Shown: positions 57,085-64,000 of the stretch, piece after piece | How positions within the stretch are numbered: the stretch's first letter is position 1 | Layout of the letters: every line of letters starts with the position of its first letter | DNA from: Heliomicrobium modesticaldum Ice1 | GTDB taxonomy: Bacteria > Bacillota > Desulfitobacteriia > Heliobacteriales > Heliobacteriaceae | Length of the DNA: 64,000 nucleotides | Assembly (NCBI RefSeq): GCF_000019165.1 | Contig: NC_010337.2 | Coordinates: forward strand, 2,194,501-2,258,500 | Direction: 5' to 3' | Made by a program: the position numbers and the translations under genes | The notes under the pieces: model-generated | Databases searched by the model: none | The model's input: the letters and a program-made list of their open reading frames with translations, nothing else | Told to the model about the DNA's origin: nothing

Positions 57085-57642
57085 ATGATCAACGAGATCA
57101 AAAAAGAGACGGAAGATAAAATGAAAAAGACGGTTGAGGCGCTGCGCAAGGAATATCAGCATATCCGTGCTGGTCGGGCCAACCCTGCCTTGCTCGAAAA
57201 GGTGACTGTCGAGTACTACGGCGCACCGACGCCGGTGAACCAGTTGGCCAACATCTCGGCCCCGGAGGCGCGATTGTTGGTGATCCAGCCCTGGGATAAA
57301 TCGGTCCTGCCGGCCCTCGAAAAGGCGATCCTCAAATCGGATCTTGGGTTGACGCCGACCAGCGATGGCGCCGTGATTCGCCTGGTCATCCCCCAATTGA
57401 CCCAGGAGCGGCGCAGCGAACTGGTGAAAACGGTGAAGAAGCGGGCCGAGGAACACCGGGTCATCCTGCGCAACCTGCGGCGCGACGCGAACGAGGATGT
57501 GAAAGACCTGCAGAAGGAACACATCATCTCCGAAGATGAAGGGAAGCGTGCCCAGGAGGAAATCCAGAAGCTGACTGACAAGTACATCAGAGAAGTGGAT
57601 CAGGTGGCGGAGCGCAAAGAAGCGGAGATCATGGAAGTCTGA
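57085..57642 (+). CDS. frr: Ribosome recycling factor
   Basis: 185 residues from ATG 57085 (GGGAGGAAGT upstream). Three-helix bundle domain plus beta/alpha domain; signatures [28 protein letters not shown] and a C-terminal coiled helix. With EF-G it splits post-termination ribosomes. It is a close neighbour of pyrH and overlaps the next small gene by one base. Confidence 0.97.
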   Translation: MINEIKKETEDKMKKTVEALRKEYQHIRAGRANPALLEKVTVEYYGAPTPVNQLANISAPEARLLVIQPWDKSVLPALEKAILKSDLGLTPTSDGAVIRLVIPQLTQERRSELVKTVKKRAEEHRVILRNLRRDANEDVKDLQKEHIISEDEGKRAQEEIQKLTDKYIREVDQVAERKEAEIMEV

Positions 57643-57884
57643 TGACTGCCATTTGGGACCTAGAACAGTTGGAACAGGACTTGATCGGTGTGACGGTGGA
57701 AAGGGCGATGCGAACGCTGGCGGAGAGAGGCCTGGACGCCGATTTTCAGCCTACCGGCCCAGAACCTGCTCCGGACGACGTGGACACTTCGGTAAAGCGG
57801 GTCATCCAAGTCCGTCCGGTACCATCCCGGCTGATCGTTATCTATGGGCGCTTTCGCCGCTATCCACACCATGGAGTCGACTAG
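57642..57884 (+). CDS. Small hypothetical protein overlapping frr
   Basis: 80 residues. ATG 57642 overlaps the frr stop (TGATG), suggesting coupled translation. N-terminal helix (DLEQLEQDLIGVTVERAMRTL), acidic Pro-rich middle and a beta-like end VKRVIQVRPVPSRLIVIYGRF. I do not recognise it. The coupled start and codon use like its neighbours favour a real gene. Confidence 0.6.
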   Translation: MTAIWDLEQLEQDLIGVTVERAMRTLAERGLDADFQPTGPEPAPDDVDTSVKRVIQVRPVPSRLIVIYGRFRRYPHHGVD

Positions 57885-57908
57885 ACCCCCTCGGGGCCCC
57901 GAGGGGGT
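57885..57908. terminator. 24-bp perfect palindrome after the small ORF
   Basis: From ACCCCCTCGGGG at 57885-57896 to its exact complement ending at 57908, without a spacer. It directly follows the TAG stop. A T-run (GCTTTTTTT) lies only about 17 bases further, so it may be a terminator-like hairpin or a protein site. Confidence 0.6.
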
Positions 57909-57963
57909 TCGTCACTCCCGGCTTTTTTTATCAAGATAGGGAACATATACGGGAGGGGTCTTT

Positions 57964-58746
57964 TTGCCACCATCGTTTTGGCCCTTTGGCCGATCAAAGG
58001 ATGCCGAGCCGGAGCAGGCGCTGATTCAAAAAATTGACCCTCATCGTATACCCCGGCATGTGGCCATCATCATGGACGGCAATGGTCGGTGGGCGAAACG
58101 CAGGGGATTGCCGCGCGTCGCCGGGCACCGGGCGGGTGTGCAGTCTCTGCGCCGCGTCTTGGAGACCTGTGAGGAATTCAATATTCGCTATCTTACCGTC
58201 TATGCCTTTTCCACGGAGAACTGGAAACGCCCTGCTGACGAGGTGAACGCGCTCTTTGACCTGCTTGTCGAGTACCTGCAACGGGAACTGGGCACCCTCC
58301 ATGACAAAGGGGTGCAGATACGGGCTATCGGCAAAGTTTCCGAATTGCCCGAAAATCCCAGGAAAGAATTAGAACGCGCTGTTCGCCATACGGCCAACAA
58401 TGACAAATTGATTCTTAACGTGGCCCTGAACTACGGCGGACGGATCGAGATAGTCGAAGCAGTCAAGGCTATCGCCCGCCAGGCCCGCGATGGACAGATC
58501 GATCCTGAGCGCATCGATGAGGCGCTCTTGAACCGGCATCTCTATACGGCCGATGTGCCCGATCCCGACTTGCTGATCCGGCCGTCAGGCGAATTGCGGC
58601 TCTCCAATTTTCTGCTCTGGCAGTCGGCCTATACGGAGATCTGGGTCACACCCACCCTCTGGCCTGATTTCGGGCGGAAAGAGATGGTCCAGGCGCTCGT
58701 CGATTATCAGGGACGGGACCGGCGCTTTGGTGGAGTCAAAGTCTAG
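57964..58746 (+). CDS. uppS: Undecaprenyl diphosphate synthase (isoprenyl transferase)
   Basis: 260 residues from TTG 57964 behind GGGAGGGG. Active-site block HVAIIMDGNGRWAKRRGLPR with catalytic D38, the TVYAFSTENWKRP segment and the C-terminal RPSGELRLSNFLLWQSAYTE. It makes the C55 lipid carrier for peptidoglycan from farnesyl-PP, whose precursors come from dxr and ispG downstream. Confidence 0.97.
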   Translation: MPPSFWPFGRSKDAEPEQALIQKIDPHRIPRHVAIIMDGNGRWAKRRGLPRVAGHRAGVQSLRRVLETCEEFNIRYLTVYAFSTENWKRPADEVNALFDLLVEYLQRELGTLHDKGVQIRAIGKVSELPENPRKELERAVRHTANNDKLILNVALNYGGRIEIVEAVKAIARQARDGQIDPERIDEALLNRHLYTADVPDPDLLIRPSGELRLSNFLLWQSAYTEIWVTPTLWPDFGRKEMVQALVDYQGRDRRFGGVKV

Positions 58747-58760
58747 GAGGAGCTTCCTGC

Positions 58761-59558
58761 ATGCTCTGGAAACGCGTCGTCAGCGCCCTCATCGGCGTAC
58801 CGCTCCTGGTCGCTGTCATTTGGGCCGGCGGGTGGGCCATGACAGCCGCTGTGATGGTGCTTGCCGTCGGCGGCTATCATGAATACCTCCAGATGGTCCG
58901 GCGGATAGAGGCGGAGCCTCCCGCTTGGTTGGGTTATACCCTCTCTGTGGCGCTCGTCTTGGCTGCCCATTTCGGCGGCGCGCCGCTCCCAGCGATCGTC
59001 GCCGCTGCCGGGATCGCCTTTCTGCTCCAACTTGTGCTGGCTTTTCCGAAGGCTAGGCCAGCCGACGGGGCCTTGGCCTCCATCGGCGCCTTTGTCATCG
59101 CTTGGCTCCTGGGCCACCTGATCCTGTTGCGCAGTCTGCCCGGCGGCGTCGAGGCGGTGTTGATCGCCTTTTTTCTGACCTGGGCCACCGATACGGGCGC
59201 CTACTTCGCCGGCCGATCCCTCGGGAAGCGTCCCTTGGCGGCTCCTATCAGCCCGAAGAAGACCCTGGAGGGTTCCTTGGGCGGCCTGCTTGCAGCGGCG
59301 CTCGTCGGTGTCGTCGTCGGTCCACGATGGTTTCCGGCTGTCTCATGGGCGATCTGGCTACCCTTTTCCCTGATCGTCTCCGCTCTGGGGCAACTGGGCG
59401 ACCTGGCTGAATCGGCCTTGAAACGGATCGCCGGGGTGAAGGACTCGGGGAATCTGATCCCGGGACACGGCGGCGTCCTTGACCGCTTCGACAGCGTCCT
59501 CTGGACGGCGCCGGCAACCTATTACTTTTTGCGATTCATTGAGGAGTATCTGCGATGA
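58761..59558 (+). CDS. cdsA: Phosphatidate cytidylyltransferase
   Basis: 265 residues, about seven membrane helices. C-terminal CDP-diglyceride synthetase signature from ISPKKTLEGSLGG to KDSGNLIPGHGGVLDRFDS. It makes CDP-diacylglycerol from phosphatidate and CTP for phospholipid synthesis. The stop overlaps the next start by 4 bases. Confidence 0.96.
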   Translation: MLWKRVVSALIGVPLLVAVIWAGGWAMTAAVMVLAVGGYHEYLQMVRRIEAEPPAWLGYTLSVALVLAAHFGGAPLPAIVAAAGIAFLLQLVLAFPKARPADGALASIGAFVIAWLLGHLILLRSLPGGVEAVLIAFFLTWATDTGAYFAGRSLGKRPLAAPISPKKTLEGSLGGLLAAALVGVVVGPRWFPAVSWAIWLPFSLIVSALGQLGDLAESALKRIAGVKDSGNLIPGHGGVLDRFDSVLWTAPATYYFLRFIEEYLR

Positions 59559-60658
59559 ACGACTGGCAGCACTGGTTGGGCCATTTCCTGCGCCTGGCCG
59601 TTATTGCCCTCTTTATCGGGCTCGCCTATTTCGTCATCCAATACGCACTCCCCCTGACGGTGGAGGTTTTCAGCCGTCTGGGCGTCTACCTGTTGCCTTT
59701 CCTGCTGGGGGCCATGATCGCTCTGCTGATTGAACCAGTCGTTGAGTTTTTAACGAAAAAGACAGGCCTTTCGCGGGGATTGACGACCTTTGTGACGCTG
59801 TTGCTCTTTCTCGGTCTCGTCAGCGTCAGCCTGGTCGTCATCATCAGCCGCCTCGTCGTCGAGATGGTCACCATCGCATCGAGCCTGCCTTCGCCTCAGT
59901 TTCTGACGAACGCCTTCACGGAGTGGACCAAGGCGGTGGCGCCTTATTACGAACTGATTCATTCGTCGCCGGAGATATACACGACGGTGGAGCGGATAGC
60001 CGGCGAAGGTGTCGTGGCCGTAAAAAATATGGCTGTTTCCGGGTCCAACTATCTCTTAGACATGATCACGTCGCTGCCGTCTTTTTTCACGATCCTAGCT
60101 TTTAGCTTGGTGGCCAGCTACTTCTTCAGCCGCGACAAAGGGGCTATTCTCCAGTTGGTCTACAAGGTCGTGCCTGACGATCGGGCCGTTCAGGTCCGCC
60201 AAGTCATCGTGGAACTTGGCGAGGCCTTTGTCGGTTTTGTCCGCGCCCAGGTCATTTTGGTATCCATCACCGGTTTGTTGACGATCATCGGACTTTATCT
60301 CCTGGACAATGAATATGCCTTCACCATCGGGATCCTCACGGGGATCATGGACCTGCTGCCGATCCTGGGGCCTGGTCTCGTTTTCCTGCCTTGGATCATC
60401 TGGGAACTGCTCTCCGGTCAGTTTCCGGCAGCAGCCAATCTGAGCATCCTTTACGGTATCCTGGTGCTCAATCGCCAGTTTATTGAACCGAAGGTGGTGG
60501 CCGACTCCATCGGCTTGCATCCGCTGGTCACCTTGACCGCCCTCTATGTGGGCTTAAAGGCTTTCGGTGTGATCGGGGTCATCATCGGTCCGACCATTGT
60601 GCTGCTGCTCCTATCGATGCATCGGGCAGGGGTTTTTAAGAATTTCCGAACGAGGTGA
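59555..60658 (+). CDS. AI-2E/YtvI-type membrane protein
   Basis: 367 residues with six to eight transmembrane segments, including the family block YLLPFLLGAMIALLIEPVVE and the C-terminal GILTGIMDLLPILGPGLVFLP. It belongs to the AI-2E transporter superfamily; within Firmicutes the pattern is closest to YtvI-like proteins, some sporulation-linked. Its substrate is unknown. In B. subtilis cdsA is followed directly by dxr, so this is an insertion into an otherwise conserved order. It shares start-stop overlap with cdsA. Confidence 0.85.
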   Translation: MNDWQHWLGHFLRLAVIALFIGLAYFVIQYALPLTVEVFSRLGVYLLPFLLGAMIALLIEPVVEFLTKKTGLSRGLTTFVTLLLFLGLVSVSLVVIISRLVVEMVTIASSLPSPQFLTNAFTEWTKAVAPYYELIHSSPEIYTTVERIAGEGVVAVKNMAVSGSNYLLDMITSLPSFFTILAFSLVASYFFSRDKGAILQLVYKVVPDDRAVQVRQVIVELGEAFVGFVRAQVILVSITGLLTIIGLYLLDNEYAFTIGILTGIMDLLPILGPGLVFLPWIIWELLSGQFPAAANLSILYGILVLNRQFIEPKVVADSIGLHPLVTLTALYVGLKAFGVIGVIIGPTIVLLLLSMHRAGVFKNFRTR

Positions 60659-60663
60659 AGGGC

Positions 60664-61839
60664 TTGATCAAAAGGATTGCCATCTTGGGGTCGACAGGCT
60701 CCATCGGTCGACAAACGCTGGAGGTCGTCGATCGGAGTGAAGGTCGCTTGACTGTGCAGGCCCTGGCCGCCGGCAGCAACTGGAAAGAATTGCTTGCTCA
60801 GATCGAGATCTATCGGCCGCGCCTGGCGGCAATGATGGAAACAGAGGCGGCGGAACGGCTCGCCGAGGCGCTTTGGGAACGGGGGTTGCCCATCCCTGTC
60901 GTGACTGGTGAGGCGGGTCTGGCTGAAGCGGCTTGCCTGCCTGAGGTGGATACGGTCGTCACCGCCGTCAGCGGTGCCATCGGCTTGGGGCCGACGATGG
61001 CGGCCATCGAGGCAGGAAAAGAGATCGCCCTGGCCAATAAGGAGACCCTCGTCGCCGCCGGTCCGCTCGTCATGGCAGCGGCGCGCCGCCGCGAGGTGAC
61101 CATCCTGCCTGTCGACAGTGAGCACTCGGCCATCTTCCAGTGCCTGCAAGGCCAGGACCGCCGCTTGGCGCGCCTGATCCTGACGGCCTCGGGTGGACCC
61201 TTCCGGGACAAGAGCCTGGAAGCGTTGCATCAGGTCACGCCGGAAGACGCCCTCCGTCATCCTAACTGGCGCATGGGACCTAAGATCACCATCGACTCGG
61301 CCTCGCTGATGAACAAGGGACTGGAGGTGATCGAGGCGCGCTGGCTCTTTGACATCGATTTTGACGACATCGAGGTGCTCATCCATCCCCAGAGCATCGT
61401 CCACTCCATGGTCGAGTTTGCCGACGGCTCCATTCTCAGTCAGATGGGCTTGCCTGACATGCGACTGCCCATCCAATACGCCCTCACGTACCCGGAGCGA
61501 TGGCAGACCGGCTGGCCCCGCCTCGACATAACGAAGACGGCGGCGCTGACCTTCCGGCGGCCCGATCTGGAGCGGTTTCCGTCCTTGGAACTGGCGATCA
61601 CGGCCGGGCGGACAGGCGGATCCTTGCCTGCCGTCATGAACGCTGCCAACGAGGTGGCTGTCCACGCCTTTTTGGACCATCGGATCGGTTTTATGGATAT
61701 CCCTCGCATCGTCCGGGAGGCGATGGAGGCCCATGAATGGCAGAAAGAGCCGGACCTGCCGGCGATCCGCCAAGCCGACGCGTGGGCTCGGCGCTTTGCG
61801 ACGGAACGGGTAGGAGAGGGAAGGGAGGTTTCCGCTTGA
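60664..61839 (+). CDS. dxr: 1-deoxy-D-xylulose 5-phosphate reductoisomerase
   Basis: 391 residues. TTG 60664 follows GAGGTGAAGG; in-frame GTG 60655 overlaps the site. NADPH-binding ILGSTGSIGRQTL, catalytic VDSEHSAIFQCL (metal-binding D and E) and SGGPFRD, then PKITIDSASLMNKGLE. First committed step of the MEP isoprenoid pathway; works with ispG in this block. Confidence 0.97.
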   Translation: MIKRIAILGSTGSIGRQTLEVVDRSEGRLTVQALAAGSNWKELLAQIEIYRPRLAAMMETEAAERLAEALWERGLPIPVVTGEAGLAEAACLPEVDTVVTAVSGAIGLGPTMAAIEAGKEIALANKETLVAAGPLVMAAARRREVTILPVDSEHSAIFQCLQGQDRRLARLILTASGGPFRDKSLEALHQVTPEDALRHPNWRMGPKITIDSASLMNKGLEVIEARWLFDIDFDDIEVLIHPQSIVHSMVEFADGSILSQMGLPDMRLPIQYALTYPERWQTGWPRLDITKTAALTFRRPDLERFPSLELAITAGRTGGSLPAVMNAANEVAVHAFLDHRIGFMDIPRIVREAMEAHEWQKEPDLPAIRQADAWARRFATERVGEGREVSA

Positions 61840-62891
61840 TCACATTCCTGGCCTCGGTCTTCGTGTTCGGGTTGATGATTTTCTTCCATGAATTTGGACA
61901 TTTCGCCGTCGCCAAGGCGGTTGGCGTCCGGGTTCTGGAATTCAGCATCGGCATGGGTCCGCGGTTGTTCGGCTTGCGCCGGGGACCCACCCTCTACGCG
62001 TTGCGCCTCCTCCCCGTCGGCGGTTTTGTGCGCATGGCCGGTATGGAGCCTGGCGAAGACGGCCAGTTTCCGGCGGCAACGTCCGATCCGGGCAACTTCA
62101 ACAACAAGACAGTGTTGCAACGGGCGGCGGTGATCTTCGCCGGTTCTTTTATGAACTTCATCCTGGCGTTTTTGCTGTTCATCTACATCTACACCATCAT
62201 CGGCGTGCCGACCTACTCCAACGTCATCGGCGACGTCCTGGAGGGCAAACCGGCCCATAGAGCCGGCATCCGACCGGGTGATCGCATCGTTGCAGTCGAC
62301 GGTAAAGCGACCGCCAACTGGGCAGAACTGATCCAGGAGATCCACCCCAGGGGCGGTCAGGAACTGACCCTCACGGTGGAGCGCCAGGGCGCGGTCCGCC
62401 ATGTTAAAGTCGTTCCGTCTGTCGATCCCGAGCGCAACGTCGGGCAGATCGGGATCACCGTCGATGACCAGTCGGTCTATCACGAGAAAAAGGGACTCTT
62501 CACATCGCTGAAGCTCGGTATCGTTAACACCGTCGCCATCACCACCATGATTTTGCAGTCGATCTTTCAGATGCTCACCGGTGCCGCGCCGGCTGAGGTG
62601 GGCGGGCCTGTCATGATCGTCAGCGAGATCGGCAAGGCGGCGCAGGTGGGACTGATGCCCCTCTTGATGCTGGCGGCGGTGCTCTCGATCAACCTGGGCT
62701 TGCTCAATCTCTTTCCTATCCCTGCCTTGGACGGCAGTCGGCTCGTCTTCCTGGGTCTCGAGGCCCTGCGCGGTCGGCCCATCGACCCGGCCAAGGAGAG
62801 CATGATCCATATGATCGGCTTTGCCCTCCTGATCGGGTTGATGCTGCTTATCGCTTATAAAGACGTGCTGAAACTGTTAGGGGGGGGATAA
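61836..62891 (+). CDS. rseP: Site-2 intramembrane metalloprotease RseP/RasP
   Basis: 351 residues. TTG 61836 with GGGAGG seven bases before; the frame is open further upstream without a site. First helix carries the zinc motif HEFGH; a single PDZ domain at about 115-200 (KPAHRAGIRPGDRIVAVDG); last helix contains LFPIPALDG. It cleaves membrane-bound anti-sigma factors and signal peptides. Overlaps dxr by 4 bases. Confidence 0.96.
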   Translation: MITFLASVFVFGLMIFFHEFGHFAVAKAVGVRVLEFSIGMGPRLFGLRRGPTLYALRLLPVGGFVRMAGMEPGEDGQFPAATSDPGNFNNKTVLQRAAVIFAGSFMNFILAFLLFIYIYTIIGVPTYSNVIGDVLEGKPAHRAGIRPGDRIVAVDGKATANWAELIQEIHPRGGQELTLTVERQGAVRHVKVVPSVDPERNVGQIGITVDDQSVYHEKKGLFTSLKLGIVNTVAITTMILQSIFQMLTGAAPAEVGGPVMIVSEIGKAAQVGLMPLLMLAAVLSINLGLLNLFPIPALDGSRLVFLGLEALRGRPIDPAKESMIHMIGFALLIGLMLLIAYKDVLKLLGGG

Positions 62892-62896
62892 GCCCG

Positions 62897-63967
62897 ATGG
62901 AAATTGCACTGCCTCGTCGAAAGACCCGCCGTATCTATGTTGGGACTGTTCCTATCGGCGACGGGGCGCCTGTGTCGGTCCAGTCCATGTGCAACACGGA
63001 CACCCGCGACGCAGCCGCTACACTCGATCAGATCAGCCGTCTCGTTGCCGCCGGTTGCGAGATCATCCGGGTGGCCGTCCCTGACGCCCAGGCTGTTGAG
63101 GCGCTCCCCGCCATTGTCCAGGGATCTCCCGTCCCGGTCATCGCTGACATTCACTTCGACCATCGCTTGGCCATCGGCGCTCTCAAGGCCGGTGTGCAAG
63201 GCCTGCGACTCAACCCCGGCAATATCGGCGGCGCCGTTCCTGTGCGGGAGGTGCTGGCCGCCGCACGGGAACGGCAGGTTCCCATTCGCATCGGCGTCAA
63301 CGCCGGTTCTTTGGAAAAAAGGCTCTTGGAGAAGTACGGCGGCGTCACCCCGGAGGCCTTGGTGGAAAGCGCCCTTGGCCACATCGGTCTGCTCGAAGAC
63401 GAGAACTATCCCTGGATGAAGATCTCCCTTAAAGCCTCCTCGGTGCCACTCATGTTGGCGGCCTATCAGTCGTTGGCTGAAAAAGTCGACTACCCGCTGC
63501 ACATCGGCGTCACCGAAGCAGGGACGGTCCGCTCCGGCATCATCAAGTCAGCCGCCGGCATCGGTGCTCTCCTCGCTCAGGGGATCGGTGATACCTTGCG
63601 CGTCTCCCTGACGGGCGATCCCTTGCCGGAAGTTCGCACAGGTTGGGCGATCCTCAAGTCGTTGGGCCTGCGGAAACGCGGTCCCGAGCTGATCTCCTGT
63701 CCGACCTGTGGCCGTTGCCAGGTCAACCTGACTGCCGTCGCCGAGGCGGTCGAGATGGCGCTGGAGAAAGAGACGAGGCCGATCAAGGTGGCTGTCATGG
63801 GGTGTGTCGTCAACGGCCCTGGCGAAGCGCGCGAGGCCGATGTGGGCATCGCCGGCGGCAACGACTGCGGTCTCATCTTTCGCAAAGGCGAGATCGTCCG
63901 TAAAGTCTCCCAGGCCGAAATGGTGGGGGCTCTGCTGGCGGAGATTGAGAAGTTGCCGGCCCAGTAG
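62897..63967 (+). CDS. ispG: 4-hydroxy-3-methylbut-2-enyl-diphosphate synthase (flavodoxin)
   Basis: 356 residues. TIM-barrel part with VSVQSMCNTDTRD and LRLNPGNIGG, then the iron-sulfur part with cysteines in SCPTCGRC and GCVVNGPGEA. It converts MEcPP to HMBPP, the penultimate step of the MEP pathway, using a [4Fe-4S] centre. Complete; stop at 63965-63967. The last 33 bases of the window hold no feature. Confidence 0.97.
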   Translation: MEIALPRRKTRRIYVGTVPIGDGAPVSVQSMCNTDTRDAAATLDQISRLVAAGCEIIRVAVPDAQAVEALPAIVQGSPVPVIADIHFDHRLAIGALKAGVQGLRLNPGNIGGAVPVREVLAAARERQVPIRIGVNAGSLEKRLLEKYGGVTPEALVESALGHIGLLEDENYPWMKISLKASSVPLMLAAYQSLAEKVDYPLHIGVTEAGTVRSGIIKSAAGIGALLAQGIGDTLRVSLTGDPLPEVRTGWAILKSLGLRKRGPELISCPTCGRCQVNLTAVAEAVEMALEKETRPIKVAVMGCVVNGPGEAREADVGIAGGNDCGLIFRKGEIVRKVSQAEMVGALLAEIEKLPAQ

Positions 63968-64000
63968 CGCCCCGCCGTGTCATTCACAATGGATCGCGAT

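Overview
The window is a contiguous, almost entirely plus-strand block of housekeeping, respiratory, flagellar and chemotaxis genes from a GC-rich, rod-type Firmicute. The order dprA-topA-trmFO-xerC-hslV-hslU-codY-flgB and cheD-sigD-(swrB-like)-rpsB-tsf-pyrH-frr-uppS-cdsA-dxr-rseP matches the Bacillus subtilis chromosome. CodY, TrmFO, FliY, FlhG/YlxH and a motility sigma factor also point to Firmicutes. GC-rich coding sequence, many TTG and GTG starts, and a complex I cluster without the NADH-input subunits suggest Clostridia, perhaps the Peptococcaceae/Heliobacteriaceae; that placement is an inference.

Layout. (1) 1-8496: the end of nuoC, then nuoD-H-I-J-K-L-M-N, the membrane arm and connecting subunits of an 11-subunit complex I. 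(2) 8672-12776: yraN, comM and dprA. Between the last two lies a 759-base stretch holding a small reading frame interrupted by one in-frame TAG and followed by a terminator. (3) 12846-20303: topA, trmFO, xerC, hslV, hslU and codY. (4) 20583-54589: a roughly 34-kb fla/che locus encoding rod, MS ring, switch, export apparatus, hook, chemotaxis core (CheY, B, A, W, D), FlhF/FlhG and the motility sigma factor, plus several little-known accessory genes. (5) 54751-57884: rpsB, tsf, pyrH, frr and a small ORF. (6) 57964-63967: uppS, cdsA, a YtvI-type permease, dxr, rseP and ispG, covering isoprenoid and lipid precursor supply and intramembrane proteolysis.

The most notable feature is a complete IS1182-type insertion sequence (34222-36134) inside fliY. 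It has a 5-bp direct repeat (TATTG) and imperfect terminal inverted repeats. Removing it with one repeat copy restores an uninterrupted 439-codon FliY, and the insertion falls inside the first CheC-type phosphatase motif. FliY is the only protein in the window carrying a FliN domain or CheC-type phosphatase sites, and no cheC lies between cheW and cheD where B. subtilis has it. The sequenced genome may therefore be impaired in flagellar switching or motility.

Other points of interest are the amber-interrupted small ORF, an AT-rich central segment in flgE, a strong terminator-like hairpin between flgE and flbD inside the flagellar operon, a PPGYG-rich linker in FliY, a candidate CodY box in front of codY, and several uncharacterised small proteins around sigD. 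No tRNA, rRNA, CRISPR array or prophage was recognised.
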